A program made the translations under genes and the position numbers. Positions 47,189 through 56,533 of a stretch of 64,000 bases of DNA are shown one piece after another (positions within the stretch are counted from its first letter, which is position 1; the number at the start of each line of letters is the position of its first letter). The notes under the pieces are model-generated. The model did no database searches and was not told the DNA's origin. It saw only the letters and a list, made by a program, of their open reading frames with translations. The stretch comes from Mycolicibacterium monacense (GTDB taxonomy: Bacteria > Actinomycetota > Actinomycetes > Mycobacteriales > Mycobacteriaceae), in NCBI RefSeq assembly GCF_010731575.1, contig NZ_AP022617.1:3720001-3784000 (forward strand), read 5' to 3'.

Positions 47189-47707
47189 GTGAGCGGCGAA
47201 CCAGACGGTGACGACGCTCCGCGGACCCTGCTGGCGCTCTACGACGATGCCCTGCCGACGGTGTACGGCTACTTCGTCAGACGCTGTCCGGACCGCGGAA
47301 CCGCCGAGGACCTGACGTCGGAGACCTTCCTGGCGGCGATGGACGCCGCCCGGCGGGGCACCTCCGCGCCGATCAGCGTGCCGTGGCTGATCGGGGTGGC
47401 CCGGCACAAACTGGCCGACCACTACCGGCGCCGACACGACCGGCACGCGGTCCCGGTCGGCGAGGTGCCCGAACCCGGTGAGCCGGTCGACGGCTGGGAC
47501 GCCGAACTGGACCGGATCGTCGCCGAGAGCGTGCTGGCGAAACTCGCCGAACAGCACCGGACGGTGCTCGCGCTGCGCTATCTCGACGGCTGTTCGGTCC
47601 CCGAATGCGCCGAGTTGATCGGCCGGACGGTGCACGCCACCGAGGCCCTGCTGGTGCGGGCCCGTCGCGCATTCCGCTCGCACTACCCGGAAGGAGGCAC
47701 GCCGTGA
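47189..47707 (+). CDS. ECF-family RNA polymerase sigma factor
   Basis: A 172-aa sigma factor. Region 2 (about 10-75: ALYDDALPTVYGYFVRRC, AEDLTSETFLAAM, WLIGVARHKLADHYRRR) and region 4 (about 110-160: LAEQHRTVLALRYLDGCSVPECAELIG, ATEALLVRARRAF) are both present. The start is GTG 47189. Its stop overlaps the GTG of the VOC-domain gene, so that protein is its coupled partner. There is no classical zinc anti-sigma factor nearby. Confidence 0.88.
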   Translation: MSGEPDGDDAPRTLLALYDDALPTVYGYFVRRCPDRGTAEDLTSETFLAAMDAARRGTSAPISVPWLIGVARHKLADHYRRRHDRHAVPVGEVPEPGEPVDGWDAELDRIVAESVLAKLAEQHRTVLALRYLDGCSVPECAELIGRTVHATEALLVRARRAFRSHYPEGGTP

Positions 47708-48960
47708 ACGACAACACCGACCCGCTGTGGGTCCTGCACGGTGACGAGCTTCCGGTCCAGCCCGACCCGGCGTTCGCGGAGCGGTTGCGCCGCCGGCTGG
47801 AGTCGGCGCTCAGATTGCCCAACCGAACCGAAGGAGTCGAGATGAGTGGCACCGATACCGCACTGGCCGCCGTGGCCCCGCGCCCCGCCGCGCTGCCGTA
47901 CCTGGCGGTCGGCGACGCGCGCGCGGCCATCGGCTGGTACGCCGACGCGTTCGGCGCGACACTGGCCGGTGAGCCGATCGTGATGGACGACGGCCGCATC
48001 GGCCACGCCGAACTCACGGTATCCGGCGGCGTGCTCTACCTGGCCGACGAGTTCCCCGAGATGGGTTTGAAAGCACCTGACGCCGAACATGTCTCGGTGA
48101 GCCTGATGCTGCAGGTGAGCGACACCGACGCGGCGTTGCGGCGGGCCCACGAGCACGGCGCCCGCGTCCAGCGCGAACCCTACGACGCCCACGGCTCGCG
48201 CACCGCGACGATCATCGACCCGTTCGGACACCGCTGGATGCTGTCCGGGCCGGTCCCCCGTGCCGGGGCCCTGATTGAGCACGGCGACGTCGGTTACGTG
48301 TCGCTGTGGACCCGCGACACCGAGCGCGCCGCCGCGTTCTACGGCCACGTCCTGGGCTGGACCTACGATCCGGCCACCCGCCAGGTCACCAACACCGACC
48401 TGCCCACCGGCATCTTCGCCGGCGACGGACCCGCCACGTTGTTCTGCTGCTACGCCGTCGACGACCTCGACGCGGCACGGCAGTCGATCATCGCCGCCGG
48501 CGGAACCCCCGGCGCGACAACCACACACGACTTCGGGACGACCCTGGACGCCACCGATCCGCTGGGCAACCCGTTCGCGGTGTTCACACCGTCACGGCCG
48601 ACGCCGCGGCCCGCGCTCAACGGCACCGGCCCCCGCGAGCTGTCCTACATCACCCACGAGGTCACCGACTCGGGTCGGTTCCGTGAGTTCTACGGCCGGG
48701 TGCTGTCCTGGACCTTCGAACCGGGCCGCATCGAGGACGGCTGGGCGGTCAACGAGTGCCGGCCGATGACCGGCATCGGCGGTGGCAGCGACCGGTCGGT
48801 GACGGTGCCGATGTGGACGGTCTCCGACATCGACGACGCGGTGCGCCTCGTCCGGGAGGCCGGTGGTTCGGTACGACAGGAACCGAACCGCCAGCCCTAC
48901 GGCCTGATGGCCGAATGCGTCGACGACCAGGGCGCCCGCTTCTACCTCGGCCAGTTCTAG
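47704..48960 (+). CDS. Three-domain VOC (glyoxalase-like) protein coupled to an ECF sigma factor
   Basis: A 418-aa protein. After an N-terminal segment of 46 residues (DPLWVLHGDELPV, FAERLRRRLESALRL) there are three vicinal-oxygen-chelate domains: about 60-185 (PYLAVGDARAAIGWYADAFGA), 195-300 (GYVSLWTRDTERAAAFYGHVL) and 310-418 (SYITHEVTDSGRFREFYGRVL). The GTG at 47704 overlaps the sigma-factor stop. An in-frame ATG at 47842 is preceded by AAGGAG at ideal spacing, so a shorter form lacking the N-segment may also be made. It may be a detoxification or ligand-binding protein; a role in controlling the sigma factor is speculative. Confidence 0.85.
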   Translation: MNDNTDPLWVLHGDELPVQPDPAFAERLRRRLESALRLPNRTEGVEMSGTDTALAAVAPRPAALPYLAVGDARAAIGWYADAFGATLAGEPIVMDDGRIGHAELTVSGGVLYLADEFPEMGLKAPDAEHVSVSLMLQVSDTDAALRRAHEHGARVQREPYDAHGSRTATIIDPFGHRWMLSGPVPRAGALIEHGDVGYVSLWTRDTERAAAFYGHVLGWTYDPATRQVTNTDLPTGIFAGDGPATLFCCYAVDDLDAARQSIIAAGGTPGATTTHDFGTTLDATDPLGNPFAVFTPSRPTPRPALNGTGPRELSYITHEVTDSGRFREFYGRVLSWTFEPGRIEDGWAVNECRPMTGIGGGSDRSVTVPMWTVSDIDDAVRLVREAGGSVRQEPNRQPYGLMAECVDDQGARFYLGQF

Positions 48961-50147
48961 CCGAGCACGTCGGCGATCGGGGCGCCGTTGGCGATCTTGT
49001 TACGGGTCTTCATGACCTTGCCGGGCATCCCGCCGCCGACCACGCCGGCCACCACACCGTCGCGCTCGTAATACGCCAGGAATTTGCGGCCGTCGTCCTC
49101 GACGATGTGCACGGTGTCGTCGGCCTCCGGTTCGCCGAGGCACTGGATTTTCACGTCGTACTGGTCGCTCCAGAAGTACGGCACCGAGACCACACCCGGA
49201 ACGTCCTGGCCGAGCATCGCGGGCACCAGCACCCGGGCCTGGTCGGCGACGTTGCTCCAATGTTCCACGCGCACTTGGTTGCCGACGGTGTCGAGCCACG
49301 AGGCGACGTCGCCGATCGCCCACACGTGCGGTGCACTCGAGCGTCCCTCGGCGTCGCACACCACGCCGTTGTCGAGCGTGATGCCGCTGTCCTCGAGCCA
49401 GTCGGTGGACGGGCGCGAGCCGATTCCGACCACGACGAGGTCGGCCTCGACCTCGGCGCCGTCGCTCAATACGACCGACTGCACTTTCTCTTGTCCGTCG
49501 ACGTCCTGACCCTTGACCTCGGCCACCCCGACACCGCAGCGCACGTCGACGCCCTCGGCGCGGTGCAGCCGGGCCACCAGCTCGCCGATCTGCGTGCCGA
49601 GCACCGACGCCAACGGCGCGGGCTGCGGTTCGACCAGCACCACGTCGACGCCGAGTTTGCGCAGGCTCGCGGCGACCTCGCAGCCGATGAAGCCGGCGCC
49701 GATCACCACGGCGCGCCGCGCGGAGCCGGCCTCCTCACGCAGCTTGAGGCTCTCGTCGAAGTTGCGCAGCACGTGGATGCCGGTGAGGTCGGGGAACGAC
49801 GGAATGCGCTTGGGCACCAGCCCCGTGGCGATCACCAGCTCCTCGTAGCCGATCTCGCGCCCGTCGGTCAGCGTGACCTTCTTGCCGACGGTGTCCACGC
49901 TGGCCGCACCGGCGCCGAGCAGCACGGTGATGTCGTTTTCCTGGTAGAACTCCGCAGGCTTGAGCGTGACGTCGTCGGTCTCGCTGCGCAGCACTTCCTT
50001 CGACAGCGGCGGCCGGTCGTACGGCAGATGGTCCTCGTCGCTGACGATCGTGACCGGGCCGGAATAGTTCGAACGCCGCAGTTGCTCGGCGGTACGGGCC
50101 GCTGCGAGACCGCCGCCGACGATGACGATGCCACCTGAAGTGCTCAC
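48957..50147 (-). CDS. NAD(P)/FAD-dependent oxidoreductase, ferredoxin-reductase type
   Basis: A 396-aa two-dinucleotide-fold flavoprotein. The FAD motif IVIVGGGLAAARTAEQLRR, the NAD motif VVIGAGFIGCEVAASLRKLG with acidic end, LVVVGIGSRPST and HVWAIGDVASW are all present. This matches rubredoxin/ferredoxin reductases and M. tuberculosis Rv0688, found in the same neighbourhood. It is a plausible electron donor route for P450s. The GTG at 50147 is preferred over 50162. Its TAG overlaps the converging VOC gene. Confidence 0.92.
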   Translation of the reverse strand: MSTSGGIVIVGGGLAAARTAEQLRRSNYSGPVTIVSDEDHLPYDRPPLSKEVLRSETDDVTLKPAEFYQENDITVLLGAGAASVDTVGKKVTLTDGREIGYEELVIATGLVPKRIPSFPDLTGIHVLRNFDESLKLREEAGSARRAVVIGAGFIGCEVAASLRKLGVDVVLVEPQPAPLASVLGTQIGELVARLHRAEGVDVRCGVGVAEVKGQDVDGQEKVQSVVLSDGAEVEADLVVVGIGSRPSTDWLEDSGITLDNGVVCDAEGRSSAPHVWAIGDVASWLDTVGNQVRVEHWSNVADQARVLVPAMLGQDVPGVVSVPYFWSDQYDVKIQCLGEPEADDTVHIVEDDGRKFLAYYERDGVVAGVVGGGMPGKVMKTRNKIANGAPIADVLG

Positions 50148-50205
50148 GTGGTCGTTGTACACGATGGGTCGCCGGATGGGTACGCCACCCTGTGATTCGG
50201 GTTAC

Positions 50206-50652
50206 TCAGGGCAGCGCGCGCTCGATGAGGTTCGACAGCACCACGATGCTCTCGCTGCGCTCGATGTCGGCACTGGAACGGATGCGTTCCAACGCCTCCT
50301 CGAGGTGCCGCATGTCGCGGGCCAGCACGTGCAGGACGGCGTCGGCGGTGCCGGTGACCGTCGCCGCGCTGACCACCTCAGGGATGTCCACCCAGGCGGC
50401 CCGAAGCCGTTCCGGCGCAATGGTTCCGTGGCAGAACACCAGGACGTAGGCCTCAGTGTTCCAGCCCAGCGCGTTGCGGTCCACGACGGTGGTGAAGCCG
50501 CGGATCACCCCGTCGTCGAGCATGCGGTCCACCCGGCGCTTGACCGCGGGCGCCGACAGGTTGACCCGCTGACCGATCTCGGCGAACGTGGCGCGGGCGT
50601 GCTCGTTGAGTTCGGCGAGAATGCGCTCGTCGGTGTCGTCCAACCGGTCCAT
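50206..50652 (-). CDS. Lrp/AsnC-family regulator
   Basis: A 148-aa regulator: helix-turn-helix at about 3-60 (DRLDDTDERILAELNEHARA; FAEIGQRVNLSAPAVKRRVDRMLDDGVI) and a RAM ligand-binding domain after about 70. The ATG at 50652 has GGGAGG upstream. It is divergent from ddaH-rocD, the same arrangement as the AsnC-type Rv2324 next to Rv2323c-rocD in M. tuberculosis, so it probably senses arginine, ornithine or a related amino acid. Confidence 0.92.
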   Translation of the reverse strand: MDRLDDTDERILAELNEHARATFAEIGQRVNLSAPAVKRRVDRMLDDGVIRGFTTVVDRNALGWNTEAYVLVFCHGTIAPERLRAAWVDIPEVVSAATVTGTADAVLHVLARDMRHLEEALERIRSSADIERSESIVVLSNLIERALP

Positions 50653-50661
50653 GACCCTCCC

Positions 50662-50737
50662 GCACAACAAATCGCCGCTGAGACGCTCCCAGCACAACAG
50701 ATCGCGCCAATAGACGCAATGTTCGGCGATTGTTTGC
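50662..50737. promoter_or_regulatory. Array of AsnC-type binding boxes
   Basis: GCACAACAAATCGC (50662-50675) and GCACAACAGATCGC (50692-50705) are direct repeats 30 bp apart. A related inverted box, GGCGATTGTTTGC, lies at 50725-50737. Spacing of about three helical turns on the AsnC-ddaH divergent promoter is what an Lrp-type octamer would use. Confidence 0.6.
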
Positions 50738-50764
50738 ACGTAGGCGTCCACATATCGTCGATTC

Positions 50765-51583
50765 ATGCCGCTACCGGTCACCCGCACGCCGCAGATCCGA
50801 CACTACGTGATGACCCCGCCGACCTTCTTCGCCGTCGAGTACGCGATCAACCCCTGGATGGACCCCAGCACGACCGTCGACACCCACCGCGCCCTCGATC
50901 AGTGGGAGACCCTGCGCCGCACCTACAAGGAGCTCGGCCACACCGTCGAACTGGTCGAACCGGTCGCCGGGCTACCGGACATGGTCTACGCCGCCAACGG
51001 CGGGGTGCTGGTCAACGGACAGGCCGTGGTCGCCCGGTTCGCGTTTCCGCAGCGCACCGCCGAAGAAGACGCCTACGCCGAGTGGATGACCCGCCACGGG
51101 TACGACCCGGTGCGCACCGGGTATGCCAACGAAGGCCAGGGTGACGTCCTCGTGGCGGGCCCGATCCTGTTGGCCGGATACGGTTTTCGCACCGACGCGC
51201 GCGCACACCGGGAGATCGGGGCCGCGGTCGGCATGCCGGTGGTCAGCCTCCGGTTGGTCGACCCGCGCTTCTACCACCTCGACACCGCTCTCACCGTTCT
51301 CGACGACACCACTATCGCCTTCTACCCACCGGCCTTCGACCCCGCCTCGGTCGACTGCCTGCGCGCGTTGTTCCCCGACGCCATCGAGGTGACCGCCGCC
51401 GACGCCCACGTCCTGGGCCTCAACGCGGTCTCCGACGGTCGCAACGTCGTATTGCCCACCGCGGCAGAGGGTTTCGCCGAACAGCTGCGGGCGGCGGGTT
51501 TCGACCCCGTCGGCGTGGACCTGTCCGAGCTGCTCAAGGGCGGCGGCTCCGTCAAATGCTGCACGCTGGAGGTGCACCCGTGA
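50765..51583 (+). CDS. ddaH: Dimethylarginine dimethylaminohydrolase / amidinotransferase family
   Basis: A 272-aa guanidine-modifying enzyme of the pentein fold (RHYVMTPPTFFAVEYAINPWM; PDMVYAANGGVLV; RFYHLDTALTVL with catalytic His; GGSVKCCTLEVHP with catalytic Cys265 or Cys266). It hydrolyses a guanidino substrate (arginine or methylarginine) to citrulline/ornithine products. Coupling to ornithine aminotransferase suggests it feeds arginine-derived ornithine to rocD. The exact substrate is unproven. Confidence 0.88.
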   Translation: MPLPVTRTPQIRHYVMTPPTFFAVEYAINPWMDPSTTVDTHRALDQWETLRRTYKELGHTVELVEPVAGLPDMVYAANGGVLVNGQAVVARFAFPQRTAEEDAYAEWMTRHGYDPVRTGYANEGQGDVLVAGPILLAGYGFRTDARAHREIGAAVGMPVVSLRLVDPRFYHLDTALTVLDDTTIAFYPPAFDPASVDCLRALFPDAIEVTAADAHVLGLNAVSDGRNVVLPTAAEGFAEQLRAAGFDPVGVDLSELLKGGGSVKCCTLEVHP

Positions 51584-52806
51584 CCGTCACCGATCGCACA
51601 ACCGTCACCGACGCGGTGATCGCCGCCGACCACCGCTACGTCGCGCACAACTACTCCCCGCTGCCGGTGGTGGCCGCCGCCGCGGAGGGCGCCTGGATCA
51701 CCGACGTGGAGGGTCGGCGCCACCTCGACTGCCTCGCCGCGTACTCGGCGGTCAACTTCGGCCACCGCCACCCGCGGATCGTCGCGGCCGCCCACGCCCA
51801 GCTCGATGCGGTCACGTTGGTCAGCCGCGCCTTCCACTCCGACCGGCTCGCCCCGTTCTGCCAGGCGCTGGCCGGGCTGTGCGGTAAGGACATGGTGCTG
51901 CCGATGAACAGCGGCGCCGAGGCCGTCGAGAGCGGTATCAAGGTGGCCCGCAAATGGGGCACCGACGTCAAGGGCGTACCGGCAGGCCTGGGCAACATCG
52001 TGGTGGCGCACAACAACTTCCACGGCCGCACCACCACCATCATCAGCTTCTCCGACGACGACACCGCGCGGCGGGGCTTCGGCCCGTACACACCGGGCTT
52101 CCGGGCCGTGCCGTTCGGTGACACCGATGCGCTCGCCGCCGCCGTCGACGACCACACCGTCGCGGTGCTGCTGGAACCGATCCAGGGCGAGGCCGGGATC
52201 ATCGTCCCACCCGACGACTACCTGCCGCGGGTGCGGCGGATCTGCACCGACCGTGGCGTGTTGCTGATCGCCGACGAGATCCAGTCCGGCCTGGCGCGCA
52301 CCGGGCGCACGTTCGCCTGCGACCACTGGGACGTGGTGCCCGACCTGTACCTGCTCGGCAAGGCGCTCGGCGGCGGTGTCGTCCCGGTGTCGGCCGTGGT
52401 CGGCGACCGGGATGTGCTGGGCGTGCTGCATCCCGGAGAGCACGGCTCCACCTTCGGCGGCAACCCGCTGGCGGCGGCGGTCGGCTCGGTGGTGGTCGAC
52501 CTGCTGAGGACCGGCGAATTCCAGACGCGCGCCGTCGAACTCGGCGACCATCTGCACACGCGGCTGCGCGGGCTCATCGGTCACGGCGTGGTGGCGGTGC
52601 GCGGGAAGGGACTGTGGGCCGGTGTCGACGTGGACCCCGCGCTGGGCACCGGTAAGCAGATCAGCCTGGCCCTGGCCGAACGCCGCGTGCTGGTCAAGGA
52701 CACCCACGGTTCGACGCTGCGGTTCGCTCCCCCGCTGGTCATCACCGCCGACGAAATCGACTGGGCGGTGGACCGATTCGCGGCGGTGCTGGCCGACCGC
52801 GGATGA
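51580..52806 (+). CDS. rocD: Ornithine--oxo-acid transaminase
   Basis: A 408-aa class III PLP aminotransferase converting ornithine to glutamate-5-semialdehyde. The PLP lysine is K261 in LLGKALGGG, D232 is in LIADEIQSGLARTG, NSGAEAVESGIKVAR lies near residue 110, and HNNFHGRTTT near 145. The GTG at 51580 overlaps the ddaH stop by 4 bp. It is one full-length gene here; in M. tuberculosis rocD is split in two. Confidence 0.93.
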   Translation: MTVTDRTTVTDAVIAADHRYVAHNYSPLPVVAAAAEGAWITDVEGRRHLDCLAAYSAVNFGHRHPRIVAAAHAQLDAVTLVSRAFHSDRLAPFCQALAGLCGKDMVLPMNSGAEAVESGIKVARKWGTDVKGVPAGLGNIVVAHNNFHGRTTTIISFSDDDTARRGFGPYTPGFRAVPFGDTDALAAAVDDHTVAVLLEPIQGEAGIIVPPDDYLPRVRRICTDRGVLLIADEIQSGLARTGRTFACDHWDVVPDLYLLGKALGGGVVPVSAVVGDRDVLGVLHPGEHGSTFGGNPLAAAVGSVVVDLLRTGEFQTRAVELGDHLHTRLRGLIGHGVVAVRGKGLWAGVDVDPALGTGKQISLALAERRVLVKDTHGSTLRFAPPLVITADEIDWAVDRFAAVLADRG

Positions 52807-52810
52807 GGGA

Positions 52811-53680
<870 letters not shown>

Positions 53681-53787
53681 TCAGACTGCCGACAGGCTAA
53701 CAGCAGAACTGGAACGTGTTCTAAGAACGCTGCGTGACCCACGTGCGTCCTGCGCATACGATCGGGACAGATCGAGGGAGGTCCCCC

Positions 53788-54621
53788 ATGCCGCTCGGCG
53801 TGCTCATCGGATTCGACGGCTCACCCGCCGCCACCGCCGCCATCGAGGTGGGCGGGCAACTGCTCCCACAGGCCCACGCCTGGGTGGCGCAGCTGTGGAC
53901 ACCACCGTTCGCCAGCGAGCCGCTGCGCCGGCGCCTGCGGTCCACGGTCGGCAGCGCAAGCGAACTGGTCGAGCGCACCGAGCGGGAGGGCGAACGCGAG
54001 GCCCAGCGCATCGCGGTCACCGGCACCACGCTCGCCCGCGCCGCCGGACTGGACGCCGAACCTCTGGTGAAAAGGACTTGGGGCGGTGAGGGTTTGGTGC
54101 TCGCGCAGTTGGCCGAGCAGGTGTCCGCCGATCTGCTGCTGGTCGGTTCGCGCGGACTCGGTGGCGCCCAGGCGCTGATGGGCAGCGTCTCCGACATGGC
54201 CGTGCACTATGCGTCGCGCCCGACGCTGGTGGCGCCGGCGCCCATGCTGGCCGACGAGTACGACGCGCTGGCCGGAGGTCCCGTCGTCGTCGGGTGGGAC
54301 GGGTCGGGGGGCGCGCGGACCGCGCTGTCGGCCGCCCAACACCTGTTCCACGGCCGCGAGATCGTCGCGGTGTCGGTCGGGCAGGGCATCACCGAGACGC
54401 CGCCCGACGGTGTGGCCACCGAACACATCGACACGCAGGCGGGGGCCAAGGACCACTTCGTCGCCGACACGCTGACCGGTCTGGCCGCCCACCGCAGGGC
54501 GGCGGCGATCGTGGTGGGGTCGCGTGGCCAGTCGGCGATCCGCGAGGTGCTGCTGGGCAGCGTGGCACGCGCGACGCTGCGTTCGGCCCACCGTCCGGTG
54601 CTGGTGGTGCCGGGGCCCTGA
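53788..54621 (+). CDS. Universal stress protein, two UspA domains
   Basis: A 277-aa protein with tandem Usp domains (about 1-140 and 155-277). The first begins LGVLIGFDGSPAATAAIEVG and carries VGSRGLGGAQALMGSVSD; the second begins PVVVGWDGSGGARTALSAA and carries VGSRGQSAIREVLLGSVA. Both show the GxxG-S/T nucleotide-binding pattern. ATG 53788 follows GAGGGAGG. It probably binds ATP and acts in stress or dormancy. Confidence 0.92.
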   Translation: MPLGVLIGFDGSPAATAAIEVGGQLLPQAHAWVAQLWTPPFASEPLRRRLRSTVGSASELVERTEREGEREAQRIAVTGTTLARAAGLDAEPLVKRTWGGEGLVLAQLAEQVSADLLLVGSRGLGGAQALMGSVSDMAVHYASRPTLVAPAPMLADEYDALAGGPVVVGWDGSGGARTALSAAQHLFHGREIVAVSVGQGITETPPDGVATEHIDTQAGAKDHFVADTLTGLAAHRRAAAIVVGSRGQSAIREVLLGSVARATLRSAHRPVLVVPGP

Positions 54622-55449
54622 CTACAGGGCTTCGATGATCTGCTGACGTTTGGCGGCGTACTCGGCGTCGGTGATGGCGCCGGTCGCGCGCAGCGTCTCG
54701 AGTTCCTGCAGGCGCTGCGCGGTCGACGGACCCGTCGGCGCGGTGACGGGAGCGCTCGGCGCCATGGCCGCGGGCGCAGGCACCTGCTGCACCGCGGACT
54801 GCCGGACGACGGCCTGAACCTGTTGTCGCGCCGCCGGATTCGCGCGCAGATCGACCATGTTGTTCATCCCGATACCGTGGGCCTTGAGGATCTGCAAGAT
54901 CTCCAGCAGCGGACCGGACTGTCCGGTGAGGTCGTAGGTGTGGTTGTCCTCCGACACCGTGAACGTCGCAGGCATCAGCCCACCCACCAGAGCGCTTCTC
55001 TCCCAGTCGATCTGGTACTCGTTGGTGGTGGGGTCGACGATCGCGACCAGTTTGCGGTTGGTGATCATCGGCAGCCGCGACACCGACGCCACCACGCGGT
55101 CCTGTGCGGTGAACGGCGTCAGACCCGGCCCGGTGATGGACAGGTCGAGTTTGACGAGCGGTTGTTCGTTGATCCGGGTGTTCGTCTCGTGGATGCCGGT
55201 GATCTGCGCGAGCGCGAGCACGCCGCGCGCCTCGAGTTCAGCGGTTCTCGCCGCCGAGTGGGCGCCGAAGGCGGTGATGCCCAACGCGATCAGCACATCC
55301 GCGGCGGTGACCAGCAGACCGGTCCAGAACATCCACTCCAGCATCGGGTCGGGTCCGGTGGCGAAGTAGATCGCGAGGAAGATCGGGCCGACGATGCCGC
55401 ACAGCAGCACGAAGAGTTGGATGCGGATGTAGCGCCAGAAGGTCGACAT
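54622..55449 (-). CDS. Membrane protein with C-terminal SHOCT domain
   Basis: A 275-aa protein with two N-terminal transmembrane helices (IQLFVLLCGIVGPIFLAIYF; WTGLLVTAADVLIALGITAF), a soluble middle region, a Pro/Ala linker, and a C-terminal SHOCT motif (LQELETLRATGAITDAEYAAKRQQII). SHOCT motifs mediate oligomerisation. ATG 55449 is correctly spaced from AGGAG; ATGs at 55455 and 55482 are less suitable. Function is unknown. Confidence 0.85.
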   Translation of the reverse strand: MSTFWRYIRIQLFVLLCGIVGPIFLAIYFATGPDPMLEWMFWTGLLVTAADVLIALGITAFGAHSAARTAELEARGVLALAQITGIHETNTRINEQPLVKLDLSITGPGLTPFTAQDRVVASVSRLPMITNRKLVAIVDPTTNEYQIDWERSALVGGLMPATFTVSEDNHTYDLTGQSGPLLEILQILKAHGIGMNNMVDLRANPAARQQVQAVVRQSAVQQVPAPAAMAPSAPVTAPTGPSTAQRLQELETLRATGAITDAEYAAKRQQIIEAL

Positions 55450-55530
55450 GGCCATGCTCCTGTGGTTCGCGCGGGCGAACACAGACTAGCCGCTGAAGGG
55501 GCCTGCGGGCGTGGCGAACAGCGCGGAAAC

Positions 55531-56358
55531 TCAGCCCGCCGCGACGGTGACCGTATCGGCGGGCGCCGCGGCCGCCGCCGGGCCGAGCAGTTGGTACAGC
55601 GGCGAGGTCCAGGTGTAGCCGCCGCCGGTCGAGCGGGCGTAGCTGGTGTGCACGGCCACGCCGGTCGCCGTCACATCTTCGGCATCGGGGTCGTAATCGC
55701 AGACCGCGTCGCCGAGTTCGCACACGCTGACCGTGCGGGCGCCGATGTGCGGCGGCAGCGGTGCCGGTGCGTGCGCGAGGATCGGCCAGTCCTGGGCGAC
55801 GCCCTTGCCTGCGCCGGGGACCGAGGTCACCGAACCCAGGTTGTAGGTCGGGTCGGTCGGCAGGCGGTCGCCGTCGGCGATCAGCAGCGCACCGGCGAAG
55901 TTGGGGCTGGCGCCGAGGGTGTGCAGGTTGCGGTGGACGACCATGGCGCCCTGGGAGTATCCGGCCAGCACCACCTTGCTGGTGGGGCACTGCTGCACGA
56001 ACGTCGCGTACTGGTTGGCCAGGGCGGCGGTGCCGGCGTCGACGCTGCTGATGAAGCCGGCCCAGTCGAGGATGCCGCCGTCCTCGGGCACCTCGGTCGC
56101 CGGGTACACCACGGCTTCGGAGGTCATGGTGCGGCCGTCGCTTGCGACGAGCTGCTGCAGATCGGCGCGGGAGCGGGAGATGACGCGGCCCATACCGTCG
56201 TTCATCGACACCTCGGCGCCCCGCTCACCGGAGCCCGCGGCGCCGATCCAGTGGACGTCGGGGCACTGCGGCTGGGCGTCGGCGGTGCCCGCCAGACCGA
56301 TCAGCGCTGCCCCACCGAGCGCGACGGCACCGGCCAATGCATGAAGACGACGAAACAC
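55531..56358 (-). CDS. Secreted cutinase-family alpha/beta hydrolase
   Basis: A 275-aa exported hydrolase. The GTG at 56358 gives a clean Sec signal peptide (FRRLHALAGAVALGGAALIG) with cleavage after TADA28. The nucleophile is S135 in VLAGYSQGAMV, an acid candidate lies in CELGDAVCDYDP and His in GVAVHTSY. Paired cysteines suggest disulfides. An ATG at 56394 would lengthen the N-region. It probably acts on lipid or polyester substrates outside the membrane. Confidence 0.85.
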   Translation of the reverse strand: MFRRLHALAGAVALGGAALIGLAGTADAQPQCPDVHWIGAAGSGERGAEVSMNDGMGRVISRSRADLQQLVASDGRTMTSEAVVYPATEVPEDGGILDWAGFISSVDAGTAALANQYATFVQQCPTSKVVLAGYSQGAMVVHRNLHTLGASPNFAGALLIADGDRLPTDPTYNLGSVTSVPGAGKGVAQDWPILAHAPAPLPPHIGARTVSVCELGDAVCDYDPDAEDVTATGVAVHTSYARSTGGGYTWTSPLYQLLGPAAAAAPADTVTVAAG

Positions 56359-56423
56359 GAACCCCAACCCTTCTCCGATCACTGTCAGAGTCATCGGCAC
56401 GGCGCCCATCCGCGTTACGCCTC

Positions 56424-56476
56424 GCGATTTCGGCGTGCGCAGTCGCGTTCAGCGCAACCCCGCACGCCGAAATCGC
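56424..56476. repeat. Dispersed palindromic element, copy 2
   Basis: GCGATTTCGGCGTGC (56424-56438) pairs with GCACGCCGAAATCGC (56462-56476), 15-bp perfect arms. The inner segment is degenerate compared with the copies at 47090 and 63881. It lies between the cutinase start and the tuf terminator. Confidence 0.9.
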
Positions 56477-56484
56477 ACAACGCA

Positions 56485-56520
56485 AAGCGGCGCCCACCCC
56501 CGAGAGGGTGAGCGCCGCTT
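56485..56520 (-). terminator. Terminator of the tuf transcript
   Basis: AAGCGGCGC-C-CACCC pairs with GGGTG-A-GCGCCGCTT (one internal mismatch), a 14-bp stem ending 13 bp beyond the tuf stop. On the minus strand it is followed by TTTGCGTTG, a weak U-tract. Confidence 0.75.
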
Positions 56521-56533
56521 CGGCGTACTGGTC

